Part shown: positions 1-13,830 of the stretch, in pieces | Position numbering within the stretch: position 1 is the first letter of the stretch | Layout of the letters: each line of letters opens with the position of its first letter | Assembly: GCA_018815765.1 (NCBI GenBank) | Contig: JAHIWM010000021.1 | Coordinates: forward strand, 1-33,158 | DNA from: Gammaproteobacteria bacterium | GTDB taxonomy: Bacteria; Pseudomonadota; Gammaproteobacteria; Enterobacterales; Alteromonadaceae | DNA: 33,158 bases | Direction of reading: 5' to 3' | Translations under genes and position numbers: made by a program | The notes under the pieces: generated by a model | What the model was told of the DNA's origin: nothing | The model's input: the letters and a program-made list of their open reading frames with translations, nothing else | Databases searched by the model: none

Positions 1-660
1 AAGGTGATGGAGCCTTATAAAGCGTCCTACGGCATTGATAACTATGTGTATGCGGTGATCCAACTGGCGCAAACCTCAATGCGTTCTGAAATTGGTAAGC
101 TGGATTTGGATAAAACCTTTGAAGAACGCGACAGCCTGAACGTGAAAATTATCCATGCTATTAATCAGGCCTCTGCGGCCTGGGGTGTGCAGGTGATGCG
201 TTATGAAATTAAAGACATCAACCCTCCGGCCTCTGTACTGGATGCGATGGAAAAACAAATGCGGGCTGAGCGGGAAAAACGCGCTTCTATTCTGGACTCC
301 GAAGGTAAACGTCAGGCTGCCATTAATATTGCCGAAGGTGCCAAGCAAGCTACTGTGTTGTCTGCTGAAGCGGAGCGGGAACAGCAGGTATTAAAAGCTG
401 AAGGTGAAGCCCTCTCTATTACTCTGGTGGCTGAAGCCAAAGCCAGAGCATTAACCATGATAGGTCAAGCCGCGGCTACCACTGAAGGTCAGGCTGCAGT
501 GTTACTGGATTTGGCAACTGAAGCTATAGCCGCGAAAAAAGCCATAGCGCGTGAATCGACAGTGGTGCTGATGGATAATGATAAATCTTCTGCCGGCAAC
601 ACCGTCGCTGAAGCTTTGGGTGTTGTGGCTGCTATTCAAAAATCCGGGGTTTTATCCTAA
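1..660 (+). CDS. SPFH/stomatin-like (paraslipin) membrane protease-partner protein, 3' part
   Basis: The reading frame is open from base 1, so the N-terminal membrane anchor and the first part of the SPFH (band 7) domain lie outside the window. Visible are the end of the SPFH domain (Ile-Lys-Asp-Ile-Asn-Pro-Pro, then a conserved basic Met-Arg-Ala-Glu-Arg stretch) and a long Ala/Glu/Lys-rich helix (about residues 80-170), which forms the coiled coil in stomatins and QmcA. The C-terminus ends in a Gly/Val/Ala-rich segment. Proteins of this family form ring-like oligomers in the inner membrane, often with NfeD partners. The next gene is an NfeD protein 23 bp downstream, the usual pairing. E. coli QmcA-YbbJ is the closest well-known analogue, but I do not assign the symbol because the N-terminus is missing. 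Confidence 0.9.
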   Translation, partial: KVMEPYKASYGIDNYVYAVIQLAQTSMRSEIGKLDLDKTFEERDSLNVKIIHAINQASAAWGVQVMRYEIKDINPPASVLDAMEKQMRAEREKRASILDSEGKRQAAINIAEGAKQATVLSAEAEREQQVLKAEGEALSITLVAEAKARALTMIGQAAATTEGQAAVLLDLATEAIAAKKAIARESTVVLMDNDKSSAGNTVAEALGVVAAIQKSGVLS

Positions 661-683
661 GGGTTATCTAAGGAACTGAATCT

Positions 684-1157
684 ATGGAATTAAATCTGTT
701 GTCTGGTTTATTGTTATTAGCCTTGTTATGTCTGGCTTTGTTGCCTTTTGCTATTCCGGGTGTACTGGAAGTATTGCTGGCCTTGGCTATAGGGGCTTTT
801 ATCAGCGCTGCGTTGATGTGGTTTGGCTGGTTGCCCCAAGATACAAGCTTGGTGCTGCTGAGTCTCGCTATGCTGACTGCGTTGTCGGCTGTGCTGTTGT
901 GGAAACCTTTGCGTAAACTGCAAAAAACCGGTATCCGTTTACAGGAAGACAGTGCTATTTCTGATTTTGTCGGTACCGAACTGGTGCTGACGGAACAAGC
1001 CAATAAAGACAACGATAGTCATATTCAGTTTTGTGGTCTGGAATGGCGGGTTCGTTTAGATCCTGCCGATATAGCAACAGCAATAGATGCTGGACAAACA
1101 GTCTTGATTAGCTCCGCTTCAGTCGGGCTTCTAGTGGTGAAAAGCAAAACTGCCTGA
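684..1157 (+). CDS. NfeD-like membrane protein with C-terminal OB-fold domain
   Basis: This is a 157-residue protein. Residues about 5-75 are strongly hydrophobic and contain three membrane segments. The C-terminal soluble part (about 85-155) has the NfeD beta-barrel character, with Gly-Thr-Glu-Leu-Val-Leu, then 'CGLEWRVRLDP', then Ala-Gly-Gln-Thr-Val-Leu-Ile. NfeD short forms are inner-membrane partners of stomatin/SPFH proteins and probably help organise a membrane protease or quality-control complex. An AAGGA site precedes the ATG by about 9 bases. The gene follows the SPFH gene in the same direction, so the two are likely co-transcribed. It ends in TGA, which shows that TGA is used as a normal stop in this genome. 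Confidence 0.9.
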   Translation: MELNLLSGLLLLALLCLALLPFAIPGVLEVLLALAIGAFISAALMWFGWLPQDTSLVLLSLAMLTALSAVLLWKPLRKLQKTGIRLQEDSAISDFVGTELVLTEQANKDNDSHIQFCGLEWRVRLDPADIATAIDAGQTVLISSASVGLLVVKSKTA

Positions 1158-1177
1158 TGTTAAATGGCAAAAGAGTT

Positions 1178-3721
1178 TTAGCTTAACCTGAAGCCTTGTT
1201 GTTCAAAATCTATCAGCCACTGGCTAAACCTGTCAAAAGGCATAGGTTTAGCCAGCAAATAGCCCTGCACCGCATCAGCGCCTAAACGTCGGGCAAACTC
1301 CAGTTCTTTTAAGGTTTCCACGCCTTCAACCACAGTATAAAGCTGCAAGGATTTCCCCAGCATCACAGCGTATCTTAATACGGTATCGTCATTGAGACGG
1401 ACGGCCTGACAGAGCAAATCCCTGTCAATTTTAAGCTCACCCAAAGGCAAGCCCTGCAGGCGGGCTAAAGAGGATTGTCCGACCCCAAAATCATCCAGAG
1501 AGATACGAATGTTAGAGCGTTCCAGTAGCTTGAGGGCTTGCTCAGAATCTTTGACCAGATCCACAAAAGCAGTTTCTGTCAGTTCCAGTTGCAGCGGCAC
1601 AGTGGAGTAGCTGGTGCTTTTTACCGCTTCTATCACCCGGGAAATTAAGGCTGCATTACGCAAATCCAGCGGTGAGATATTCATTGATAAGCGCAGATTA
1701 ACTCCGGCATCAGCCAGTTGTTTTTGCAGGATCAGGGTTTTATCCAGCACCCATTCTGTGACCTGACTAATCATGCCGGTTTGTTCAGCCAAAGGAATAA
1801 AATCTGTGGGTGAGATTTGGCCCATTTTCGGGTGATACCAGCGGATCAACAGCTCAGCGGCATGAATTTTTTGCTGTTTCATATCCAGAATGGGCTGTAT
1901 GTACAGTTCTAATAAGTCGTCTTGCAGCGCAATATTGAGCTCAGACAATAAATGAATATGTTCCAGATTTTGCTCAAGATACAAAGGCTCGTAAGGTAGA
2001 TAATCACCTGCTCTGTCGGCATGCTCTATCGCCGCCAGGGCTAAATCCAGAGTATCAGAGGCTTTGGCGCAATCCGCCGGGTAATGCACTGAGCTGTATA
2101 CGGTACCAAGGTCTAGTTGAAGGTTATCTACTTTCAGTAACGCGTCCAGCTGATGACGTAATTGTTCAAACTGCGAGCGAAAATCGGTAGGAGCTATCAG
2201 CACGGCATAAGTGTCACGTTCTAAGGCAAATAAGCTGGGGTAAAGCGCTTCTGTCTGACGTTGTTGCTCTCCCCAGCGTTTGAGCAATTTACTAAAACCT
2301 ATAATGGTGTGATTGGCTTCCTCTACGCCTAAAGCCCGCTCAATCTGCCGAAAGCGCTGATGTTCAATCATCACCAGATAAAAATCACTGTTGCGCAGCT
2401 GATCCAGTTGCTCCAGCCGGTTCATCAGCGCTTTTTTATTGGGTAAATCAGAAATATGTTCTGTTAATGCTTGCTGCAGCGCTTTTTGCTGCATAGTTTG
2501 AATATGTTGTTGTTGATCAAGAATTTGCTGTTGGAAGGCGATTTTCCTGTTTTTTTCCAGATGCATGTTTTGCAGCATCGCAAAAACAAAAAATAATGCA
2601 GATAAAGCATTGCCTATTTCCATCGCTGAATTCGTCAGCATTACCGCAGGTAAATAGCCTTTGCTGCGCAGGATCATCACCGCCACTCCTGTCAGCATTG
2701 TCAGTAAGGCCAGCGAAAAAAACAGCGCATTTGCATGGCGTTTATGCAGCAGCCAGAAGCTGGCAAGTAACATCAGACTACCGGTCAGCGCTGTCAGCTC
2801 AATACCGGCTTTTTTCAGCCAATAGGCTCCAAGCCAAGGGCTGGCAACCAGCAGTAAAGCAGCAAAGACTCGGATCAGTTGGAAAGGCCACATCAGCCAG
2901 TTCGGAGTATCGGTGTTCCGGAAAAACGACAGCATAAAACCAGACGCAAACAAAGACCCAAATACTGCGCCGTATTCAATCACCAGATTGTAATCAGGCG
3001 ATTGTGGCCAGACATAGGCAAACAATAAACCGTTAATTTCCAGCTGGATCAACACCACTGTTAAAAACATGCCGGAAAACGCCATAAAATAACCCTGGCG
3101 GTAAATCAGATAAAATCCGACAGAAAGTGCAATCAGACATAAAAAAATACCACTGAACAGACTATGGATAAATACAGCCAGGTGTTCTTGTTGTTCCATT
3201 TCCAGCGTGCTACTTCGCTCTAGTGGCAGCATATTGACTCCCTGATTACTGACTTTGGCGAACAGCCATAAATCTTCTGTACTGGCAGGCACAAGGATCA
3301 CAAAGTTGAGGGTAGGCAGAGGCCGCAGGCTATAAAGCTGTTGATCGCCGAGCTGGTAGCTTTGCAGCAGGTTTAATTGCTGATCCAGCACATAAAGCTC
3401 AAGCTGATCCAGAAAAGGGGCCTGCACCGACAAGGCCGTTTCAGTGCTGCTTGCGGTCAGGCGGGTTTTATACCAAAAGTCACTTTGTTGATAGCCGAGG
3501 CTGGCTGTGGTGCTGGGTAACAGTTGCCATTGATCTGCAGGCTTGAACAATAACTGCTGCAACTCTGACGTCTGTTCAGTAACAGGGAAATAATACAGCT
3601 GGTTAATAGGCTTTAACATTTGCTGTGGCACCAGATGAAACAGCACTAAAGCGCAGAGCAGCAAAGCGCATAAGCCCAGAAAAAATAAAGTTTTGAACAA
3701 AGGGTTTTGGCGGAAGGTCAT
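1178..3721 (-). CDS. 7TM-DISM membrane protein with degenerate GGDEF and EAL phosphodiesterase domains
   Basis: This 847-residue protein is probably a cyclic-di-GMP phosphodiesterase of the inner membrane. In order it has: an N-terminal membrane segment (about 10-30); a periplasmic 7TMR-DISM extracellular beta domain (about 45-165) containing 'DFWYKTRL'; seven membrane helices (about 180-385); a short Gln-rich coiled coil (about 390-420); a GGDEF-like domain (about 425-575); and an EAL domain (about 590-840). The GGDEF signature site reads Glu-Arg-Asp-Thr-Tyr, so cyclase activity is unlikely. The EAL domain keeps the expected catalytic pattern: Ala-Glu-Leu-Leu (the EAL motif position), 'NISPLDL', 'ELTET', 'DDFGVG', 'LKIDR' and 'VEGVET'. 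It stands alone and converges on the NfeD gene with a 20-bp gap. The signal sensed is unknown. Confidence 0.9.
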   Translation of the reverse strand: MTFRQNPLFKTLFFLGLCALLLCALVLFHLVPQQMLKPINQLYYFPVTEQTSELQQLLFKPADQWQLLPSTTASLGYQQSDFWYKTRLTASSTETALSVQAPFLDQLELYVLDQQLNLLQSYQLGDQQLYSLRPLPTLNFVILVPASTEDLWLFAKVSNQGVNMLPLERSSTLEMEQQEHLAVFIHSLFSGIFLCLIALSVGFYLIYRQGYFMAFSGMFLTVVLIQLEINGLLFAYVWPQSPDYNLVIEYGAVFGSLFASGFMLSFFRNTDTPNWLMWPFQLIRVFAALLLVASPWLGAYWLKKAGIELTALTGSLMLLASFWLLHKRHANALFFSLALLTMLTGVAVMILRSKGYLPAVMLTNSAMEIGNALSALFFVFAMLQNMHLEKNRKIAFQQQILDQQQHIQTMQQKALQQALTEHISDLPNKKALMNRLEQLDQLRNSDFYLVMIEHQRFRQIERALGVEEANHTIIGFSKLLKRWGEQQRQTEALYPSLFALERDTYAVLIAPTDFRSQFEQLRHQLDALLKVDNLQLDLGTVYSSVHYPADCAKASDTLDLALAAIEHADRAGDYLPYEPLYLEQNLEHIHLLSELNIALQDDLLELYIQPILDMKQQKIHAAELLIRWYHPKMGQISPTDFIPLAEQTGMISQVTEWVLDKTLILQKQLADAGVNLRLSMNISPLDLRNAALISRVIEAVKSTSYSTVPLQLELTETAFVDLVKDSEQALKLLERSNIRISLDDFGVGQSSLARLQGLPLGELKIDRDLLCQAVRLNDDTVLRYAVMLGKSLQLYTVVEGVETLKELEFARRLGADAVQGYLLAKPMPFDRFSQWLIDFEQQGFRLS

Positions 3722-3982
3722 AACAGCTCAAGCAGGAGTCACCTGATTTAACCTTAGCTGGTGGAATTGCAGATGCAACGCGCAAATTGATTAATTTTAT
3801 CAATTTTCCATACTTAAAAACTTTGTTCGAATTAATTGAATAGCCTCATCAATTTTTATTGCTTTTTATTTGAGCAGCGGACGTAGATACTTGCAGCCTG
3901 AGTTAGCGTGTAACCAGATCTTTGGCCACTTTTGTGTATTTGCTGGAGCTCACCAGGTTAGTTTCATTAAAGAGGACTTTTT
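3722..3982. other. Divergent intergenic region, AT-rich
   Basis: This 261-bp spacer lies between the leftward EAL gene and the rightward lipoprotein hydrolase gene, so it should hold both promoters. It is markedly AT-rich around 3790-3870, with several ATTAATT/ATCAATT words on both strands. A clear ribosome-binding site (AGAGGAC) lies before the ATG at 3983. I see no gene, repeat or confident -35/-10 pair. Confidence 0.5.
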
Positions 3983-5044
3983 ATGCGAACCCAAACCACA
4001 ATAAAAGCTTTAGGCGTAGCAACGCTGATCGGCGTTCTGGTTATGTCTTTAAGTGGCTGTTCGCAAAAACAGGCTTTAACTTCTGTCGCCTGGCAACAAC
4101 AATTAAATTTACCTTCGGTGCAGCATTCAGTTGAAGTTGCCCAGAGCTTATCTCTGAATATTGATGAAATAAGTTTTGACTGGGTTGATCAAAGCAGAGA
4201 GCGAGTTGTACCTGCCTTGTTGTTTAAACCTGCGCATCAGCAAAAAGCCAAAGCCTTAATAGTGTTCTCCCATGGTTTAGGTGGTTCGAAAGAGCGTTAC
4301 GCTTATCTGGGCCAATACTGGGCCAGTCAGGGCTATGCCAGTTTGCATGTGCAGCATGACGGCAGCGACCGTAAAGTATGGCGTGGCAATAGACTGTTAT
4401 TACCTTTCCGTTTAATGGATGCGGCAGATGAGACTGAAGCTTTAGCCAGAGTGCAGGACGTGAAGTTTGCACTGGACCAGATATTAACTTCTCAATACGC
4501 GGCAGATTTTGATCAGCAGAACATTATGATGGCGGGTCACTCTTATGGTGCCAATACTTCCATGTTATTAAGTGGTGCGCAAGTTGAGCAAAACGGTAAG
4601 TTAGTCAGCCTGAAAGATGACCGCATCAAAGCCGCTATTTTAATATCAGCACCGCCTTTTTATAACGATCAGCCCTTAGATCAGGTGTTGGCAGAGGTGA
4701 CTATTCCAACTTTGCATATCACCACCACAGAAGATGAAATTAAGGTACCAGGCTATTATTCATCTCCAGCGGACAGATTTGAGCTGTATTACGCCATGGC
4801 CAGCAGCTACAAAGTACTGGCGGTATTTAGCTCTGGTAGCCACAACATTTTTTCAGGCTGGCGCCGCGATGGAGATACAGCACCGCAGCAACAGGTAATC
4901 AAAGCCGCTACTCAGGCTTTATCCAGCGCCTTTATCGAACAAGTTACCACAGGCGATGGCCGCGCTATGAGTTTATGGGCGCAGCAACATCAACCTGTGT
5001 TGTCAGACTTTATCCGCTCAGATTTAGTGGCTGTGTTGAATTAA
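3983..5044 (+). CDS. Lipoprotein alpha/beta hydrolase (PAF-acetylhydrolase / dienelactone-hydrolase-like)
   Basis: This 353-residue protein has a lipoprotein signal peptide: a hydrophobic segment at 9-23, then Leu-Ser-Gly-Cys with the lipobox cysteine at residue 26. It is probably membrane-anchored, facing the periplasm. The hydrolase core shows the oxyanion segment 'FSHGLGGSKERY' (about 95-106), a nucleophile elbow Gly-His-Ser-Tyr-Gly with Ser187, an acidic candidate in 'TTTEDEIKVPG' (Asp251 or a neighbour) and a C-terminal His287 in 'SGSHNIFSG'. These form a plausible Ser-Asp-His triad. The architecture resembles bacterial platelet-activating-factor acetylhydrolase-like esterases. The substrate cannot be read from the sequence. 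The gene is monocistronic and converges on the bicupin gene with a 4-bp gap. Confidence 0.85.
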   Translation: MRTQTTIKALGVATLIGVLVMSLSGCSQKQALTSVAWQQQLNLPSVQHSVEVAQSLSLNIDEISFDWVDQSRERVVPALLFKPAHQQKAKALIVFSHGLGGSKERYAYLGQYWASQGYASLHVQHDGSDRKVWRGNRLLLPFRLMDAADETEALARVQDVKFALDQILTSQYAADFDQQNIMMAGHSYGANTSMLLSGAQVEQNGKLVSLKDDRIKAAILISAPPFYNDQPLDQVLAEVTIPTLHITTTEDEIKVPGYYSSPADRFELYYAMASSYKVLAVFSSGSHNIFSGWRRDGDTAPQQQVIKAATQALSSAFIEQVTTGDGRAMSLWAQQHQPVLSDFIRSDLVAVLN

Positions 5045-5048
5045 GGTT

Positions 5049-5771
5049 TTAACCTAGGGCGCCGAGTTGATCTCCCAACAACTCTGCGCCTAAATGCCCG
5101 ACTTTGACATAAATCAGTGCACCTTCAATACCGGTAAAAGGCTGGTGTTTACTCCAGCGCGGACTGCGTAACCAGCTGCCTTTTGGGTAACTGCCAAATT
5201 CGTCCTGAAACACTCCTTCGAGTACGTAAATTTCTTCGCCACCAGCATGAATATGAGGCTGGAATCTGGTGTTCGGCGCCCAGCGCACTAAGGCTGTGTT
5301 GATGCCATCAAACTGATGCAGCGGCAGTACTTGTAAGCCCGGCACTAAACCTGGCAGCCATTGCTGTTGTTCTGGTCTGATACAAAGCTGCTCTGTGTCG
5401 CCTTGGCTGAATTGCCAAAGTTTCACCAGTAGTAAACAACCCTCTTTGGAAAAAGGTGCGTGTGAAGTGCCTGGTGGGTTACGTAAGTAAGTACCAACTG
5501 GGTAATCGCCATATTCATCAGAAAAGGTGCCTTCCAATACCAGGATTTCTTCGCCGCCACCGTGCTGATGGCTAGCAAACTGACTGTTGGGTAAATAGCG
5601 CACCAGGCTGGTGGCTTTGGCTACCTCTGCGCCTATTCTGTCCAGAGGCCTTCTGTGAATATCTTTGGCTGGAGACTCATACCAGAGCGCTTGCTCTGGG
5701 GTTTGCACAATACGCTGACTTAAATCCGTATTGATTTCGGCGCTCATTTGAGTCCAGGGTAATAAAGTCAT
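5049..5771 (-). CDS. Two-domain cupin of the ChrR cupin-like family
   Basis: This 240-residue protein has two repeated cupin modules, apparently from an internal duplication. Module 1 has His68-x-His70, Glu74/75 and His104. Module 2 has His173-x-His175, Glu179/180 and His209. Both carry the pattern Gly-Gly-Glu-Glu-Ile-x-Val-Leu-Glu-Gly followed by Asp-Glu-x-Gly-x-Tyr-Pro. This matches the C-terminal cupin of ChrR anti-sigma factors, but the N-terminal zinc-binding sigma-inhibitory domain of ChrR is absent and no sigma factor gene is adjacent. It is therefore better called a metal-binding bicupin than an anti-sigma factor. A role in detoxification or oxidative stress is only inference from the family. 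A downstream ATG (Met9) is an alternative start, because no strong ribosome-binding site precedes Met1. Confidence 0.85.
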   Translation of the reverse strand: MTLLPWTQMSAEINTDLSQRIVQTPEQALWYESPAKDIHRRPLDRIGAEVAKATSLVRYLPNSQFASHQHGGGEEILVLEGTFSDEYGDYPVGTYLRNPPGTSHAPFSKEGCLLLVKLWQFSQGDTEQLCIRPEQQQWLPGLVPGLQVLPLHQFDGINTALVRWAPNTRFQPHIHAGGEEIYVLEGVFQDEFGSYPKGSWLRSPRWSKHQPFTGIEGALIYVKVGHLGAELLGDQLGALG

Positions 5772-5796
5772 GGTGTTGATTTATCTCTTGTATTGA

Positions 5797-6174
5797 CTAT
5801 CTCTTATATTGCGTGGGGCAGTAGCCACGATTAATTTCAGGCGATCTTAGCTTTAAATGTTTGGTGGTGCGGCCCGAAGTACGTTTACGCCATAACTCAA
5901 AGGTGCTGCGTTTTAGCTCTTTGCGCATCAGCTCAATCAGCTGGTGCTGGTTTAAACCATATAAATTTTCGATGGCTTCAAAAGGGGTTCTGTCTTCCCA
6001 TGCCATTTCAATAATACGGGATAAGTCTTCAGGGCTATGTTCAGGGCCCTGTTCTGGGCTACAGTCTTTGCTAAAAGTGTTCACGCTGTTTTTACTTCGT
6101 CTGTTGGCTAGTGCTGTTTTTACGCGAGTTGTGGTTATGCAGACCAATACAAAGCATAAATTACCACTTGGCAT
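5797..6174 (-). CDS. TIGR03643 / DUF2805 family small protein
   Basis: This is a 125-residue frame whose C-terminal 78 residues match the small TIGR03643 (DUF2805) family: 'IIEMAWEDRTPFEAIE', then 'YGLNQHQLIELMRKEL', then 'WRKRTSGRTTKHLKLR', ending in a basic Pro-Thr-Gln-Tyr-Lys-Arg tail. The helical core resembles a helix-turn-helix, but the function is unknown. The start is uncertain. The ATG at 6174 overlaps the end of the DUF2804 gene by 14 bases and gives a 45-residue non-conserved N-terminus. A GTG at 6084 would give a 95-residue protein closer to the family's usual length. The gene sits between the bicupin and DUF2804 genes, all leftward, so co-transcription is likely. Confidence 0.8.
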   Translation of the reverse strand: MPSGNLCFVLVCITTTRVKTALANRRSKNSVNTFSKDCSPEQGPEHSPEDLSRIIEMAWEDRTPFEAIENLYGLNQHQLIELMRKELKRSTFELWRKRTSGRTTKHLKLRSPEINRGYCPTQYKR

Positions 6175-7189
6175 AATGATCTTCAGCCAGCCCTTTGACT
6201 GAGTTCAGTTGTAATTTTGTACCATTTTGAAGCACCACAAAACCATTATAAAGCCCAACATACTGGCGGAAGTTACTTGCCAGTAAGCCAATATTGACCT
6301 TTTCCTGACGGCAATACAAAGGTTGGAATTCAAGCTGAACTTCGCCGCAAAGGCTGCTTATTTGCCAAGGGCTTGTATCGTCTTTGCGGTCAAAGACAAA
6401 AGAGGCCGGGCTTAAATGCTGAATTTGGCCGTTAAACCACAGCGCATTTTCACAAAGCCCGGTTTCGTTGACACCTGCTGCCATATTCAAACCAAAAACT
6501 TTACCCTCGACCATAGCGTTGATACTGGCCCAGCGCCAACTGGTCTGGCGGCGCATAAAGCCTGCTGAAAAATCATAACCCGCTAAAGCCTGAGTTAAAT
6601 CCTGGTTCTTGCCCTGAAGTTCAAGTGTGCCTGACACAGCCAAGGCATTGGATTTTTCGGTGTAAGTCCAGCCGTTGTAGCCAGTAGGAGCACATAAAGC
6701 TAAAGGCATTTGGCTGGCTTTTTCTATGGTTAAACAGGCCTTTAACTCTTTGGTTTCAATATTTAATTGCCAGTTTGTTGCATTGGTTTTTATCGCGGTT
6801 TTATAAGCTCCAAAGCCTTGCTTCGCTTCACCTGCAGAAGGGGAGTCACTCATCTTGCAGCCTAAAGCGCCTGGTAATAACAAGCCTTTGCTGATGGTTT
6901 GGTTCGTGTCAAAACGATACAAATAGGCAAACCCTGAATTGGCATAACGAATATCGGCAATAGCCACCGCCAGTAACCAGTCAGCTCCCGTGACACAAAT
7001 AAACTGAAACTGCTTGTAGTTAAAATAACGGGCTAGTGTGCTGGCTTTTGTGTCCATCAGGTTCTGATAAATAAAATCCTGCAGATTAAAATCCGGAATT
7101 GAGCCATCAAATAAGCCAAAGGCCGGTTGGCCGTTGGTTTGAATAAGTTGTACTGGTGCTTTTGTCAGTAGGAGCAGGTAGCTGTTCAT
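6161..7189 (-). CDS. DUF2804 family protein
   Basis: This 342-residue cytosolic protein has no signal peptide or membrane segment. The features recall the DUF2804 family: an early 'GLFDGSIPDFNLQDF' segment, Gly-Trp-Thr-Tyr-Thr-Glu-Lys in the middle, Arg-Arg-Gln-Thr-Ser-Trp-Arg-Trp-Ala, 'ALWFNGQIQHL', and a C-terminal 'GLAEDHYAKW' signature. The biochemical role of the family is not known to me. It ends overlapping the DUF2805 frame by 14 bases, suggesting translational coupling. No strong ribosome-binding site precedes the start. Confidence 0.82.
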   Translation of the reverse strand: MNSYLLLLTKAPVQLIQTNGQPAFGLFDGSIPDFNLQDFIYQNLMDTKASTLARYFNYKQFQFICVTGADWLLAVAIADIRYANSGFAYLYRFDTNQTISKGLLLPGALGCKMSDSPSAGEAKQGFGAYKTAIKTNATNWQLNIETKELKACLTIEKASQMPLALCAPTGYNGWTYTEKSNALAVSGTLELQGKNQDLTQALAGYDFSAGFMRRQTSWRWASINAMVEGKVFGLNMAAGVNETGLCENALWFNGQIQHLSPASFVFDRKDDTSPWQISSLCGEVQLEFQPLYCRQEKVNIGLLASNFRQYVGLYNGFVVLQNGTKLQLNSVKGLAEDHYAKW

Positions 7190-7269
7190 ATCAGTTTTTT
7201 ATTGTTGTTTTGTTTTACTCTAACTGAAATGAGGCTGGATCTGGCAACAGTTTTTCGTTTGGGATAGCT

Positions 7270-7307
7270 ATAAAAACAAAAAGGGCATCAGTTTTAGCTG
7301 ATGCCCT
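7270..7307 (-). terminator. Intrinsic terminator downstream of gltBD
   Basis: A perfect 10-bp stem (AGGGCATCAG at 7282-7291 with CTGATGCCCT at 7298-7307) encloses a 6-base loop. Read on the minus strand it is followed at once by a T-rich tract (TTTTTGTTTTTATAG). It lies about 130 bp past the gltD stop and 80 bp before the DUF2804 start, so it should end gltBD transcription and insulate the DUF2804 gene. Confidence 0.85.
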
Positions 7308-7335
7308 ATATTTAAAAAATACTATCAAAACCCTT

Positions 7336-7436
7336 AGCCAAAGTAATTGATGTCGCAGCCAGGATACACTCTTTGGCTTTTATTCGAACGCGATACGGGC
7401 GGGGACAAGCCCCGTACCCTACAGCAAGTACGAAGG
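7336..7436. repeat. Dispersed palindromic repeat, copy 1
   Basis: The left border AGCCAAAGTAATTGATGT (7336-7353) is identical to 26047-26064. The right border CAAGTACGAAGG (7425-7436) is identical to 26155-26166. The interior differs from copy 2: here it holds a GC-rich hairpin (arms around 7397-7419, GGGCGGGG with CCCC...ACCC). The right border abuts the gltD stop codon. The arrangement suggests a non-autonomous palindromic element whose centre has been replaced or has diverged. Confidence 0.6.
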
Positions 7437-7437
7437 C

Positions 7438-13328
<5,891 letters not shown>

Positions 13329-13394
13329 GACTCTTCCTCCAACCTGTCCTGTATAAAATAAATATACCCTTAGTTTATGAAGCTGCCGCTTGAT

Positions 13395-13463
13395 TAACTG
13401 TGCTCTATCGCCCGAATTACATAGCAGGACTATGTTGGTAAGAGCTCTATTACTTGTCAGTTA
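13395..13463. repeat. Nested imperfect palindrome upstream of gltB
   Basis: The outer arms TAACTG (13395-13400) and CAGTTA (13458-13463) enclose TGCTCT/AGAGC arms and a central hairpin, ACATAG (13419-13424), CAGGA loop, CTATGT (13430-13435). The centre (CATAG-N5-CTATG) resembles that of the repeat at 26047-26167, so it may be a diverged relative. It sits about 70-135 bp upstream of the gltB start. Confidence 0.45.
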
Positions 13464-13770
13464 GCGTTAACTTCAATAGATGCTGGGTAAAAATGTTAAA
13501 TTTATGAATTATTATTCTTATATTTGGCGTTTTTATCTCTGAAAGAAAACAACAGCTCTGGTTTCAGTCAGTTAGGTGGTCCGCATAGTTGTTTTTATGG
13601 CGTTTAGACGTCTATCCATAAATAGACGATTAGATATACCCAGTTCGGACAGAAATTGCAAGACCAGTCTGACGCATTTAACTGACTATTTTGCCGAAGA
13701 CTGTTATAAGGCGGTTTTGTAATAAAATTACAGAATTATGGCTTTTTTGCTGATTTTAGTACTGTGAGCA

Positions 13771-13802
13771 TAAAAAAAGGCCACTGATGCGGCCTTTTTT
13801 TG
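13771..13802 (-). terminator. Intrinsic terminator after folE2 (bidirectional shape)
   Basis: AAAAAAAGGCC (13772-13782), an 8-base loop, and GGCCTTTTTTT (13791-13801) form a short GC stem flanked by an A-run and a T-run. It lies 29 bp past the folE2 stop on the minus strand. The symmetrical A/T flanks mean it could also stop transcription from the other direction. Confidence 0.85.
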
Positions 13803-13830
13803 TAATTTAAACGATATTTTTATGCGGAAC

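Larger units (their letters stand above)
13329..13830. other. Long non-coding region upstream of gltB, hairpin-rich
   Basis: These 502 bases hold no plausible gene on either strand. From right to left they contain the folE2 terminator (13772-13801); an inverted repeat TGTAAT-AAA-ATTACA (13718-13732); a 7-bp-arm hairpin (CGTCTAT/ATAGACG, 13609-13628) overlapping the 8-mer AGACGTCT; and a nested imperfect palindrome (13395-13463) centred on ACATAG-CAGGA-CTATGT. An AT-rich stretch and the gltB ribosome-binding site (13333-13341) follow. It must carry the gltBD promoter, but I cannot fix a -35/-10 pair with confidence. Confidence 0.6.

Noticed and set aside
5049-5771. Calling the bicupin an anti-sigma factor
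   Set aside because: It has no zinc-binding anti-sigma domain and no neighbouring sigma factor.
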